Shown piece after piece: positions 23,501 to 33,265 of a DNA stretch of 64,000 nt. The position numbers were made by a program, and so were the translations under genes. Each line of letters opens with the position of its first letter. Within the stretch, counting starts at the first letter, position 1. The stretch covers positions 130,682-194,681 of the forward strand of contig CABZJY010000001.1 in NCBI GenBank assembly GCA_902526175.1, given 5' to 3'. Origin of the DNA: an uncultured Alphaproteobacteria bacterium (GTDB lineage Bacteria > Pseudomonadota > Alphaproteobacteria > Methylaequorales > Methylaequoraceae). The notes under the pieces were generated by a model. That model was not told the DNA's origin. It made no database searches and worked only from the letters and a program-made list of their open reading frames with translations.

Positions 23501-24589
23501 ATGCTTTATTATTTCTTAATTCCTCTTATAGATTCGTTTAGTTTTTTAAATTTATTTAAATATATAACATTTCGAGCAGGTGGAGCATTATTCACATCAT
23601 TAATTATTTGTTTTTTAATTGGTCCATATATTATTAAATATTTAAAAAATATCCAAAAAGATGGACAACCTATCAGAAGAGATGGACCTAAACATCATGT
23701 TTTAAAAAAAGCAGGAACACCAACTATGGGAGGTACTATGATTTTAATATCTATGATTACTTCTATTATTTTGTGGGCTAATCTTTCTAATTATCTCGTA
23801 ATTTTAGTTCTGATGATAAGTACTTCATTTGGAATAATAGGTGGAATTGATGATTTTAAAAAAATAAAGTATAAATCATCTCAAGGTGTTAGTGGAAAAT
23901 CAAGATTATTTGTTGAATTTTTTATTGCCTTTATATTTATTTATTTATTACAACAACAGATTAATCAGGATTTGGTGGGTCTTATAAATATTCCATATTT
24001 TAAAGATTTATCAATTGATATTGGTTTTTTTTACTATATTTTTGGCTCTCTAGTTATTGTTGGATCTGCTAATGCTGTTAATCTGACGGATGGACTTGAT
24101 GGTTTGGCAATTGGTCCATCAATAGTTACTGCTCTATCTTTTGCATTTATAGCTTATTTTTCAGGGAATTATATTTTTTCTAATTACCTTAAAATCCCTT
24201 TTGTAAGTGGGAGTGGTGAGCTAGTTATTGTATGTTCTGCTCTTATAGGTGCTGGCCTTGGTTTTTTGTGGTTCAATGCACCTCCTGCAATGGTTTTTAT
24301 GGGAGATACTGGTTCATTATCTGTAGGCGGAACTATAGGTGCTATTGCAGTAGCTTCAAAACATGAAATCATATTGGTCATTATTGGAGGTTTATTTGTT
24401 TTAGAAACTGTATCTGTGATAATTCAAGTTTTTTCATTTAAATTAACAGGAAAAAGAATTTTTAAAATGGCTCCTTTACACCACCATTTCGAACAAAAAG
24501 GTTGGTCAGAGCCAACAATAGTTATTAGATTCTGGATTATTTCAATAATTCTGGCACTGATTGGTCTCGCAAGTTTAAAATTAAGATGA
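23501..24589 (+). CDS. mraY: Phospho-MurNAc-pentapeptide transferase MraY
   Basis: MraY makes lipid I from UDP-MurNAc-pentapeptide and undecaprenyl phosphate at the inner membrane. Ten or so hydrophobic helices are seen. KKAGTPTMGG, the GIDDFKK acidic motif, NAVNLTDGLDGLAIGP, MGDTGSLSVGG and MAPLHHHFEQKGW are all present, giving complete catalytic residues. It abuts murF and overlaps murD by 4 nt (ATGA). 362 aa, standard. Confidence 0.97.
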   Translation: MLYYFLIPLIDSFSFLNLFKYITFRAGGALFTSLIICFLIGPYIIKYLKNIQKDGQPIRRDGPKHHVLKKAGTPTMGGTMILISMITSIILWANLSNYLVILVLMISTSFGIIGGIDDFKKIKYKSSQGVSGKSRLFVEFFIAFIFIYLLQQQINQDLVGLINIPYFKDLSIDIGFFYYIFGSLVIVGSANAVNLTDGLDGLAIGPSIVTALSFAFIAYFSGNYIFSNYLKIPFVSGSGELVIVCSALIGAGLGFLWFNAPPAMVFMGDTGSLSVGGTIGAIAVASKHEIILVIIGGLFVLETVSVIIQVFSFKLTGKRIFKMAPLHHHFEQKGWSEPTIVIRFWIISIILALIGLASLKLR

Positions 24590-25956
24590 AATTTAAAAAC
24601 CTAGATAAAAAAAAAATTTTCATTGTTGGATTGGGAATTTCTGGTTTATCTCTAGCTAAAAAATTTAAAAAAGAGAAAATTGATTATTTTTGTTGGGATG
24701 ATAATGAAAGCATCCGTAAAAGTTGTTTAAAGAAAAAATTAAATTTAATTTCACCTGATAAAATAGATTTTAATAAAATAGACTTTTTAGTACTAAGCCC
24801 GGGGATTTCGAATGATCATAAAACTGTATCTCTTGCAAAAAAGTATCAATGTGAAATTATTTCAGATATTGAAATGATTAAGTTTATAAGTAATGACGTA
24901 TTCCTGATAGGAATTACAGGAACAAATGGGAAATCTACAACAACGAAATTAATTGAACATACGATTAAACAAAGTAAAAAAAACTCTTTTTCTGCCGGAA
25001 ATATTGGAGTTCCTATAAGTAATTTAAAACTTAAACATAACCTATTAACATACTTAATAGTAGAAGCTTCTTCATTTCAACTTGAAAGAATAATAGATCT
25101 TAGATTTAATATTTCTGTTCTACTAAATATTACTAATGATCATATTGATAGGCATAAAAATATTAGTAATTACATTGCAGCAAAATCAAATATTTTTAAA
25201 AATCAATCAGTTAATGATTTTTCAATTATTTGTATTGATGACCCTATCACCAAAAAACTTGCTAAAGATTTTTCAAAAAACTCTAATTCAAAACTTATTA
25301 CAATTGGTTCAAAAAATTCTAATAATTGCGATTTTTTCATTGAATTGAAAAAAGATATGCTGGTTATAACTGATAATAAAAAAAATACGATGTTTAGATT
25401 TAATAGAAATTGTTGTATTTTGAGAGGCAAACATAATTTACCAAATATACTTGCTTGTTTTGTAATTAGTGAATTACTTCAAATCGATAAACACATTTTT
25501 TTAGAAACTTTAAAAAAATTTAAAGGCCTGGAGCATCGATTTGAATATTTTAAAAAATACAAAAATATTGAATTTTATAATGATAGCAAATCAACCAATG
25601 TTGAATCATCAAAAATGGCACTTCAAAGCCTAGACAATATATTTTGGATTGTTGGTGGAAGAAAAAAACCTGGTGGCTTGGAAGGAATACACAATTCATT
25701 AGGAAATGTGTTGAAAGCATTTATATTCGGAGAATGTAAAGAAGACTTTAATAAGTATTTATCAAATTATCTAGATACCGAAACCTTCGAAACTCTAGAT
25801 ACAGCATTAGAGCAGGCAATATTGGTTGCCTTAGAAAAAAAAAAATTAATAAATATTTTACTATCACCAGCATCTGCATCTTTTGATCAGTTTAAAAATT
25901 TTGAACAAAGAGGTGTATATTTTAAAAAAATAGTTAAAAAAATGGTGTCAATATGA
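24586..25956 (+). CDS. murD: UDP-MurNAc-L-Ala:D-Glu ligase
   Basis: MurD adds D-glutamate to UDP-MurNAc-L-alanine. FIVGLGISGLSLAKKF is the N-terminal UDP-binding fold, GITGTNGKSTTTKLI the ATP loop, and EASSFQLE, NITNDHIDRH and FYNDSKSTN follow in family order. IVGGRKKPGGLE and LLSPASASFDQFKNFEQRG complete the C-terminal domain. It overlaps mraY and ftsW by 4 nt each, so translation is coupled. Confidence 0.96.
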   Translation: MKFKNLDKKKIFIVGLGISGLSLAKKFKKEKIDYFCWDDNESIRKSCLKKKLNLISPDKIDFNKIDFLVLSPGISNDHKTVSLAKKYQCEIISDIEMIKFISNDVFLIGITGTNGKSTTTKLIEHTIKQSKKNSFSAGNIGVPISNLKLKHNLLTYLIVEASSFQLERIIDLRFNISVLLNITNDHIDRHKNISNYIAAKSNIFKNQSVNDFSIICIDDPITKKLAKDFSKNSNSKLITIGSKNSNNCDFFIELKKDMLVITDNKKNTMFRFNRNCCILRGKHNLPNILACFVISELLQIDKHIFLETLKKFKGLEHRFEYFKKYKNIEFYNDSKSTNVESSKMALQSLDNIFWIVGGRKKPGGLEGIHNSLGNVLKAFIFGECKEDFNKYLSNYLDTETFETLDTALEQAILVALEKKKLINILLSPASASFDQFKNFEQRGVYFKKIVKKMVSI

Positions 25957-27053
25957 ACTCATTTTTGTATCAAATCAAATTGTGGTGGTTATCTTTGGAT
26001 AGATGGATTGTTTTTTCAATTATATTACTGATGATAATTGGAATTTTTTTAATATTGAGTAGCTCTTCTATTTATGCGAATAGATTAGATATTAGCGAAA
26101 ACTATCTTATTAAACGGCATCTTATTATACTTCCAATATGTATTTTTATAATGATAATTTTAACTAATCTTTCTGTGGAAAAAATTGTTATATTTTCTTT
26201 TATTATTTTTTCAGTCTCTCTAGTATTATCGATAATACCAAATTTTGTGTCTTATGAGATAAAAGGAGCTAGTCGTTGGATAAGTATTTATGGTTTTTCA
26301 ATACAACCATCAGAATTTTTAAAACCAACATTTGTTATTGTAACTGCAACACTTTTAACAAGATTTCAAAAAAAAAAAGATAATTCATTAAAAATTAACG
26401 TATTTTTATTATCCTTAATTGGTTCAGTACTTTTTTTTCAGCCTGATTTTGGAATGTTTTTGTTAATTTTATTAACTTGGTTTGCACAATTAATACTTTT
26501 TGGAGTATCCAAAAAAATAATATTTTTATTATTATTTTTGAGTCTAATTATTATAATTTTAGCATATGTCACACTTGATCATGTGAAATTTAGAATTGAT
26601 AATTATTTGCAACCAGCCACAGGTGATAATTATCAAATACACAAATCAATAGATTCTTTTACAAATGGGGGTTTCTTTGGACAAGGGCTGGGGGCTGGGG
26701 AAGTTTCTCGCTTCTTGCCAGATGTTTATTCTGATTTCATTTTATCACTCGCTGCTGAAGAACTAGGGCTAATTTGTGTATTAATAGTTATTATTCTTTA
26801 TACATTTATATTTTACAGATCTATTTATCACTCAACTAGAAAAAATGACATTTTTTATTTTTTATCAATTTCTGGTTTAGCAATCATATTTATTTTGCAG
26901 ACTATGATTAATATTTGCTCAACGCTAAATTTGATTCCAACTAAGGGAATGACTCTTCCATTTTTGTCATATGGAGGATCATCATTAATATCTTGCGCAA
27001 TATTAATTGGCTTTATACTTTCACTATCTAAAATAAAATATGAAAAAGTTTAA
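25953..27053 (+). CDS. ftsW: Septal peptidoglycan glycosyltransferase FtsW (SEDS family)
   Basis: FtsW polymerises glycan strands at the septum with FtsI. The 366-aa protein has about ten hydrophobic helices. GASRWISIYGFSIQPSEFLKP is the SEDS signature carrying the region just before the catalytic Asp loop, with FFQPDFGM and GQGLGAGE downstream, and the family end motif LPFLSYGGSSLI. It overlaps murD by 4 nt and murG by 14 nt. Confidence 0.95.
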   Translation: MNSFLYQIKLWWLSLDRWIVFSIILLMIIGIFLILSSSSIYANRLDISENYLIKRHLIILPICIFIMIILTNLSVEKIVIFSFIIFSVSLVLSIIPNFVSYEIKGASRWISIYGFSIQPSEFLKPTFVIVTATLLTRFQKKKDNSLKINVFLLSLIGSVLFFQPDFGMFLLILLTWFAQLILFGVSKKIIFLLLFLSLIIIILAYVTLDHVKFRIDNYLQPATGDNYQIHKSIDSFTNGGFFGQGLGAGEVSRFLPDVYSDFILSLAAEELGLICVLIVIILYTFIFYRSIYHSTRKNDIFYFLSISGLAIIFILQTMINICSTLNLIPTKGMTLPFLSYGGSSLISCAILIGFILSLSKIKYEKV

Positions 27054-28092
27054 AAAACTCTTTTTTTGCACTGGAGGAACGGGAGGTCATGTTTTTCCAG
27101 CCATATCATTATATGAAAATTTTAATGACTCTAATCATCAAATAATTTTTTTAACTGATAAAAGATGCGAATATATTTTAAAGGAAAATGGAATTGATTA
27201 TAAAATAATTAATTTTACTACTTTTAACAAAAAAATATTTTTGTGGCCTATTTCTTTTTTTAAAATCATCAAATCCATATTCGAGTGTGTGCGATTATTT
27301 TTAATGGAAAAACCAGATACTGTTGTTGGTTTTGGCAGTTATGTTTCATTTCCTGGTTTAATATCAGCAAAATTATTAAAAATTCCAACTATCATTCATG
27401 AACAAAATGCTGTGATGGGTAAATCAAATAGAATACTATCAAAAATCGTAGATTATATAGCACTTTCATACAAAAATACTAAATTTTGTAAAATTAATAA
27501 AAAAGTGTTTTATACTGGCATGCCAATTAGAAGTATTTTTTATAAAAAGAAAATAAAGAGAAATAGATATAAAAAACAAATTTTAATAATAGGTGGAAGT
27601 CAAGGAGCGAAAGTATTTTCAACTTTAATTCCAAATATATTTAAAAAACTTGATAGAAGATTAAAAGAAAAAATTTTTATATGTCAGCAAACTCAAATCA
27701 ATCAAAAAAAAAATTTACAAAATATTTATAAAGACCTTAATATTGAATTCAAACTAGAATCTTTTTTTAAAGATATTTATGATGAAATGCATAATGCAGA
27801 TTTAATTATTTCAAGATGTGGTTCATCTTCACTTGCCGAAATTGAAACATTCTCAACCCCGGCATTCCTTTTTCCATTACCACATTCAAAAAATAATCAT
27901 CAGTATGAAAATGCTAAAAGATTTTCTGAAAAAAATGAATGTGTAATATTTGACGAGACAAATTTGAATGAAAGTAAATTTATTAAGGAATTGAAGAAAA
28001 AAATAATTAATAAAGCTTCAAAAAAACTATATAAAAAAAATAGTAAAAATCTGAAATTAAAAGATTTAGTACTAAGGACATTAAGTACGTAA
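27040..28092 (+). CDS. murG: Lipid II synthase MurG
   Basis: MurG transfers GlcNAc to lipid I, forming lipid II on the cytoplasmic face. FCTGGTGGHVFPA is the first glycine-rich loop, VGFGSYVSFPG and IHEQNAVMGKSNR follow, IIGGSQGAKVFS is the second, and ISRCGSSSLAEIETF holds the UDP-GlcNAc-binding Glu region. The tail is very lysine-rich, as in many proteins here. 350 aa; one base separates it from murC. Confidence 0.96.
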   Translation: MKKFKKLFFCTGGTGGHVFPAISLYENFNDSNHQIIFLTDKRCEYILKENGIDYKIINFTTFNKKIFLWPISFFKIIKSIFECVRLFLMEKPDTVVGFGSYVSFPGLISAKLLKIPTIIHEQNAVMGKSNRILSKIVDYIALSYKNTKFCKINKKVFYTGMPIRSIFYKKKIKRNRYKKQILIIGGSQGAKVFSTLIPNIFKKLDRRLKEKIFICQQTQINQKKNLQNIYKDLNIEFKLESFFKDIYDEMHNADLIISRCGSSSLAEIETFSTPAFLFPLPHSKNNHQYENAKRFSEKNECVIFDETNLNESKFIKELKKKIINKASKKLYKKNSKNLKLKDLVLRTLST

Positions 28093-28093
28093 A

Positions 28094-29494
28094 ATGATTT
28101 TTGAAAGATATAAAAAAGTTTTTTTTGTTGGAATTGGTGGAATCGGAATGAGTGGGGTTGCTGAAATTATGCATAATTTGAATTTCGACATTTCGGGGAG
28201 TGATAAAAATGAAAATTCGAATACTATTAGACTAAAAAAAATCGGTGTAAAAATTAATATAGGTCACGGAAAGAAAGGAATAAAAGGATCTGATTTAGTA
28301 GTTTTCTCATCTGCAATTAAAAAAAATAATAAAGACATAATCGAAGCTAGAAAGAATAATATTCCAACTATTTCAAGAGCAAAAATGCTTGCAGAGATTT
28401 TAAGATTAAAATACTCAATCACAATTTCTGGTTCACATGGAAAAACTACAACTACGTCAATTATTTCAAGTATATTTGAGTATGCAAATTTGGATCCTAC
28501 AATTATAAATGGTGGAATAATAAATAAATACAACACAAACGCTAAATTGGGTAAGGGTAAATGGATAATTGCAGAGGCGGATGAATCTGATGGATCATTC
28601 ACACATCTGCCTTCAACAATAGGAGTAATAAATAATATTGATCCTGAACACTTAGATTTTTATAAAACTTTTGATAATCTTAAAGACGCTTTTTTAACAT
28701 ATGGACAAAATATTCCTTTCTTTGGTTTTTTATGTATTTGTAAAGATGATAAAAATATAAAATCTATTTGCAAAAATCTTAAAAACGTAAGAACAATATC
28801 TTATGGAATTTCAAAATTTTCTAATATCAGCTGTTCAAATATAAAAATTATCTTTAGAAAAAATACTTATTACTCATGCTTTGATGTAAGAATTAATTGG
28901 TTAAAAAAATATATTATTAAAAGAGTTTATTTTCCTATGATCGGACTTCATAATATTAAAAATGCCTTAGCAGCAATAAGTGTTGCAGTAGGCGTTGGTA
29001 TTGATACAAAAATTATTAAGGAAGGTATTCAAAAATTTTCTGGTGTAAAAAGAAGATTTAATTTAATTTATAAAAATAAAATTAAAATTTTTGATGACTA
29101 CGCCCATCATCCTGTAGAAATTTCAAATGTTATTAATAGCCTAAAATTAATTAGTAAAGAGAGAATAATTGTCGTTCATGAACCCCACAGATATTCTAGA
29201 GTTAATTCGTTATTTGAAGATTTTATAAAAAGCTTAAGGATTGCAGATCATATAATTTTACTACCAGTATTCTCAGCTGGTGAAAAAAAAATCAAAAGGT
29301 TCGAAAGTCAAATGTTAGTAAGTCGTATTGGTGTAAAAAAATCAGATTATGTAACTAATAAATTAAAACTTTTTAAGAAGTTGGAAGATATTATTAAAGT
29401 TGGTGATAATATAGTTTTTCTTGGTGCGGGTCCAATAACAAAACTAGCGTACGAATTTGCTAAAAAAATAGAAAATAATGAATCAAATAAATAA
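28094..29494 (+). CDS. murC: UDP-N-acetylmuramate:L-alanine ligase
   Basis: MurC commits UDP-MurNAc to stem peptide synthesis. FFVGIGGIGMSGVAEIMHN is the nucleotide-binding N-terminus, ISGSHGKTTTTSI the ATP loop, AEADESDGSF and NNIDPEHLDFY the metal region, and FDDYAHHPVEI with VVHEPHRYSR the C-terminal domain. 466 aa, complete. It overlaps murB by 17 nt. Confidence 0.97.
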   Translation: MIFERYKKVFFVGIGGIGMSGVAEIMHNLNFDISGSDKNENSNTIRLKKIGVKINIGHGKKGIKGSDLVVFSSAIKKNNKDIIEARKNNIPTISRAKMLAEILRLKYSITISGSHGKTTTTSIISSIFEYANLDPTIINGGIINKYNTNAKLGKGKWIIAEADESDGSFTHLPSTIGVINNIDPEHLDFYKTFDNLKDAFLTYGQNIPFFGFLCICKDDKNIKSICKNLKNVRTISYGISKFSNISCSNIKIIFRKNTYYSCFDVRINWLKKYIIKRVYFPMIGLHNIKNALAAISVAVGVGIDTKIIKEGIQKFSGVKRRFNLIYKNKIKIFDDYAHHPVEISNVINSLKLISKERIIVVHEPHRYSRVNSLFEDFIKSLRIADHIILLPVFSAGEKKIKRFESQMLVSRIGVKKSDYVTNKLKLFKKLEDIIKVGDNIVFLGAGPITKLAYEFAKKIENNESNK

Positions 29495-30392
29495 AAAATT
29501 AATTTACAGGTTTTTAGGAAAAATTAATTTTAATTATAATATTGGTAAACGAACTTGGTTTGGTACTGGAGGAAAATGTCTAGTATTTTTTGAACCATCA
29601 AATATAAAACAATTATTTTTTTTTCTTAAAATAATACCAAAAAATTTTCCTTTTTTTATTTTTGGTCTTGGATCAAACATTCTTTTTCGAGATGGAAGAT
29701 TTAATGGGGCTGTAATAAAACTAGGTGAAGACTTTAAGAAAATTGAGCTAAATAAGAAAAAGAAAATAATTAAAGTTGGTTGTGGAGTTAAAGATATCGA
29801 TCTAGCTAATTTTTGTTTAAATAATTCAATATCTAGTTTTGAATTTTTAGTCGGTATACCAGGAACCCTTGGTGGTGCTATTAGGATGAATTCAAGTTGT
29901 TTTAATGGGTGTATAAGCGATAATTTAAAAAGTATTACAGTGTTGAATAGTAAAAGGGAATTAAAGAAAATCAATAAAGATGAAATAAAATTTAATTATA
30001 GAGAGGTAAAATTACCTAAAGATTTTATCTTTTTAGAGGCTGAATTTTTCGTTAATTTTGAAAATAAAATTAAAATTAAAGAAAAAATGCAGGATATAAA
30101 AAACTTAAGAAAAAAAAATCAACCCCTTGGTGTAAGAACAGGAGGAAGTACGTTTAAAAATCCAGAACAAATTAAAGCCTGGGAACTTATTGATAAAATA
30201 GGATTTAGAGGTAAGAAATATAATAATACGCTAATTTCAGAAAAACATCCAAATTTTTTTATTAATATGGGTAATGCATCTTCATTGGAGCTAGAGATTT
30301 TAGGTGAGGATATTAAGAATATAGTCAAAGATAAAACAGGAATAAAGTTATCTTGGGAAATTGAAAGAGTTGGTAATTTTGAAAAGTTTTAA
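29478..30392 (+). CDS. murB: UDP-N-acetylenolpyruvoylglucosamine reductase
   Basis: MurB is the FAD/NADPH enzyme that makes UDP-MurNAc. FFIFGLGSNILFRDG and LVGIPGTLGGAIRMNSS bind FAD, and GVRTGGSTFKNP holds the catalytic serine. FFINMGNASS and SWEIERVG close the protein. At 304 aa it is the shorter form typical of alphaproteobacteria and Gram-positives. Overlaps murC upstream and ddl downstream. Confidence 0.96.
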   Translation: MNQINKKLIYRFLGKINFNYNIGKRTWFGTGGKCLVFFEPSNIKQLFFFLKIIPKNFPFFIFGLGSNILFRDGRFNGAVIKLGEDFKKIELNKKKKIIKVGCGVKDIDLANFCLNNSISSFEFLVGIPGTLGGAIRMNSSCFNGCISDNLKSITVLNSKRELKKINKDEIKFNYREVKLPKDFIFLEAEFFVNFENKIKIKEKMQDIKNLRKKNQPLGVRTGGSTFKNPEQIKAWELIDKIGFRGKKYNNTLISEKHPNFFINMGNASSLELEILGEDIKNIVKDKTGIKLSWEIERVGNFEKF

Positions 30393-31287
30393 ATTAGGCA
30401 TATTAATGGGAGGAAATTCTTCAGAGAGAAAAATATCTCTTAAGACAGGTAACCAAGTGATAAGTTCCTTTCAGAAAAAAAATTATACTGTAAAAAAATT
30501 TATAATTGGAAAGAATTTAAAAAAATTTGTAAGAGATATTATTGAATTTTCTCCAAATATAGTTTTTAACGCTCTGCACGGAAAATTTGGTGAGGATGGA
30601 CAAGTACAATCAATTTTAAATACGCTCAAAATACCCTACACTCACTCAGGGGCGTTCACATCTTCAATTGCAATGAACAAGTATTTTTCAAAAATTATTT
30701 TTAGTAATTTTGGTATTCCCTGCCCTAAAGGTATTATTGTAAAAAAGGATACTAAATTTACATTAAAAATACCCTTTCCTCTTGTATTAAAACCTTTAGA
30801 TGGAGGCTCTAGTATCGATGTTCTTCTAATAAAAAATAATACAGAACTTATGAGTAAATTAAGTGATTTTTTTTCTGGAAATAAAATAGGAATGTTAGAG
30901 GAATTTATCCCAGGTAGGGAAATTACAGTTGGTGTTTTAGATAATAAAATCCTAGGTTCAATTGAAATTATCTCGAATGAAAGCTTTTATAATTATAAGA
31001 GTAAATATATAAGCGTTGCAAAACATGTGTTATCTCCAGAGCTTCCTGAACATATTAAAAAAAAACTAAGTGAATATACCTTAACAGCGCATAAATCTAT
31101 AGGTTGTAATTATTTAAGCCGTGCTGATTTCAGATATAATGAAAAAAAAAACCAGGTATACTTATTAGAAATAAATACTCAACCAGGATTAACAAAGAAT
31201 TCATTATTACCTGAGATGGCAGCTGATATTGGAATAAATTTTGATGAATTATGTAGTAAAATAGTGGAAAACGCTCGGTGCGAATAA
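30361..31287 (+). CDS. ddl: D-alanine:D-alanine ligase
   Basis: Ddl makes the D-Ala-D-Ala dipeptide used by MurF. LGILMGGNSSERKISLKTG is the N-terminal signature, NALHGKFGEDGQVQ follows, LKPLDGGSSIDV is the ATP-grasp loop, and LLEINTQPGLTKNSLLPEMA the metal/substrate end. The start codon is TTG: either 30361 (32-nt overlap with murB) or 30379 (14-nt overlap, 6 codons shorter), with no ATG upstream of the conserved strand. 308 aa from the first. Confidence 0.95.
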   Translation: MKELVILKSFKLGILMGGNSSERKISLKTGNQVISSFQKKNYTVKKFIIGKNLKKFVRDIIEFSPNIVFNALHGKFGEDGQVQSILNTLKIPYTHSGAFTSSIAMNKYFSKIIFSNFGIPCPKGIIVKKDTKFTLKIPFPLVLKPLDGGSSIDVLLIKNNTELMSKLSDFFSGNKIGMLEEFIPGREITVGVLDNKILGSIEIISNESFYNYKSKYISVAKHVLSPELPEHIKKKLSEYTLTAHKSIGCNYLSRADFRYNEKKNQVYLLEINTQPGLTKNSLLPEMAADIGINFDELCSKIVENARCE

Positions 31288-31979
31288 CTATAATATTTTT
31301 TATTTTATTATGTTTTACTTTTTTCTACCAAAAAGAATTATTTCCTTTATTTTCAAAAATTAATTTTAACTCTATGAATTCTTTCTTAAATGAGAGAATT
31401 AAAATAAAATCCATAAAAATTGAGAATTTACAACTTCTGGACGAAAAACAAATACTTGAAAAGATTAATTTAAAAGATTCTAATTTATTAAATTTAAATT
31501 TAAAAAGTTTAAAAGGGCAATTAATGAGAATTAATGAAATAGAAACCTTATCAATAGAAAAAAAAATCAATGGTGATATAAATATTCTTGTACAAGAAAA
31601 AAAACCTTTTGTTTTTTGGGAAGTAGACGGAAAAAGATTTTTAATAGATACTAAAGGTACAATACTTAATTATAAAAATTATAAAAATAATGATCTAAAA
31701 ATTGTGACTGGAAAATTAGCTAATTTACATGCAAACTCTATTATTAATAAAATTAACTTATTTCCGAAATTAAATTTAAAATTCCAATCTGCAGATTATG
31801 TAGAAAACTATAGATGGGATATTAATTTATCAAATAACGTTAAAGTTAAACTACCATTTGAAGATAATGAAAATATTGCTTTAAATTTTCTAGATAATCT
31901 TATCAAAAATGAAAATTTTGAAATTTTTGAGAAAAAAGTTATTGATTTAAGAGTTATTGGCAGAGCTTTTGTTAAATAA
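31278..31979 (+). CDS. ftsQ: Cell division protein FtsQ
   Basis: A membrane helix at the very N-terminus (ITIIFFILLCFTFFY) is followed by a POTRA domain (IKIKSIKIENLQLLDEKQIL, then INEIETLSIEKKINGDINILVQEKKPFVFWE) and the beta domain ending VIDLRVIGRAFVK. The start is GTG at 31278, overlapping ddl by 10 nt. FtsQ recruits FtsL/FtsB. The cytoplasmic tail is almost absent, which is shorter than in most relatives. Confidence 0.9.
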   Translation: MRITIIFFILLCFTFFYQKELFPLFSKINFNSMNSFLNERIKIKSIKIENLQLLDEKQILEKINLKDSNLLNLNLKSLKGQLMRINEIETLSIEKKINGDINILVQEKKPFVFWEVDGKRFLIDTKGTILNYKNYKNNDLKIVTGKLANLHANSIINKINLFPKLNLKFQSADYVENYRWDINLSNNVKVKLPFEDNENIALNFLDNLIKNENFEIFEKKVIDLRVIGRAFVK

Positions 31980-31982
31980 AAT

Positions 31983-33197
31983 ATGTTAAAACTTAAACCT
32001 ACCAACCATTTTATTTTGATAGACTTAGGGACTAATAAAATTGTTTTTGTCGAATACAAAAAAAAAAAAAATAATAATCTAGAGTTGATTAATTGGAATC
32101 ACATTAAAACGCTTGGTCTTACAGGTGGAAAAATAATTTCCTTAAAACAAACCTCTGAATCTATAAAAAAAATTTTTGCAAATTATAAACTAAAAAAAGA
32201 AAAAAAAATTGTAATAGTTAGTATTTCAGATCCTGAACTAACACTTAAAAAAACATATTTTGACATTGATATTAATGGTCACAAGATAAGTAAAAAAGAT
32301 GTGAGAGAGGTGTTTACTAAAAATTTAAAAAAGTTTTTTTCAACCAGTATGCACCTACTTCATACTATCCCAACAAATTTTTTCTTGGATGATAAAATTA
32401 TAGATAATAATCCTATAGGAATTTCCTGTAAAAAACTGGGTTTAAAATCTATAAATATCCTCATTACCAAAGATACGATTAATCAGTTTAAACATTCATT
32501 TAAAAATTCAAGAATAGTTGAACCAAATAACTTTGTATATTCAGGATTGGCTTCATCGATTTCATCCTTAACGAAAGACGAGAAAGAAAATGGTGCAACA
32601 TCAATTGACTTTGGAGCAGGATCAGTAAAAATTGTGACTTTTTATAAAAATACTATTGAGTTTGTAAAAAATTTATCGCTCGGAGGTAATGATGTAACAA
32701 ATGATATTTCCAAGATACTTGAAATAGATTATGAGCAGGCTGAATATGTAAAGATTATAAAAGGGAATCTTAGCTTTATTAACGAGGAAAAATTTAAAGT
32801 TGAACTTCCATGTGGTGAACATAAGGTAATTACTTCAAATTTTTTGCAAGGAATCATAAAGCCGAGATATGAAGAAATAATTGAAATGTGCAGAAATACC
32901 TTAGAGGAGAATCTTATCTCGAGAATAGGTATGGATACAGTCGTTTTTTCAGGAGGTGGAGCTGAAATAAAAGGTTTTCAGGAATTTTCATCTAAAATTC
33001 TAAATCGAAGAGTTCGAGTTGCAAAACCTTTTGCTTTTCATAAAGATATTGGAAAACCAGAATTTTCAACTTTAAATGGTTTAATTAAAATATGTAATGA
33101 TTTAACTTTTAAGAATTTATTATTAAATAAATCTATACAAAATGATAATGGCATCTTAGATAAACTGAATAATTGGGTATCTGACAGTATTAGTTAG
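31983..33197 (+). CDS. ftsA: Cell division ATPase FtsA
   Basis: FtsA is the actin-like protein that anchors FtsZ to the membrane. LIDLGTNKIVFVEY is the first phosphate loop, ATSIDFGAGSVKIVTF the second, and VVFSGGGAEIKGFQEF the adenosine region; the 1C domain sits between. The C-terminal segment GILDKLNNWVSDSIS is the usual amphipathic membrane-targeting helix. It follows ftsQ by 3 nt, but ftsZ is not next: lpxC is. Confidence 0.95.
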   Translation: MLKLKPTNHFILIDLGTNKIVFVEYKKKKNNNLELINWNHIKTLGLTGGKIISLKQTSESIKKIFANYKLKKEKKIVIVSISDPELTLKKTYFDIDINGHKISKKDVREVFTKNLKKFFSTSMHLLHTIPTNFFLDDKIIDNNPIGISCKKLGLKSINILITKDTINQFKHSFKNSRIVEPNNFVYSGLASSISSLTKDEKENGATSIDFGAGSVKIVTFYKNTIEFVKNLSLGGNDVTNDISKILEIDYEQAEYVKIIKGNLSFINEEKFKVELPCGEHKVITSNFLQGIIKPRYEEIIEMCRNTLEENLISRIGMDTVVFSGGGAEIKGFQEFSSKILNRRVRVAKPFAFHKDIGKPEFSTLNGLIKICNDLTFKNLLLNKSIQNDNGILDKLNNWVSDSIS

Positions 33198-33265
33198 TTT
33201 GTTATTGAAATATTTTGTAATTATTTGTGAATTTAAGAGTGAAAAAAATCATATATTATCATTAT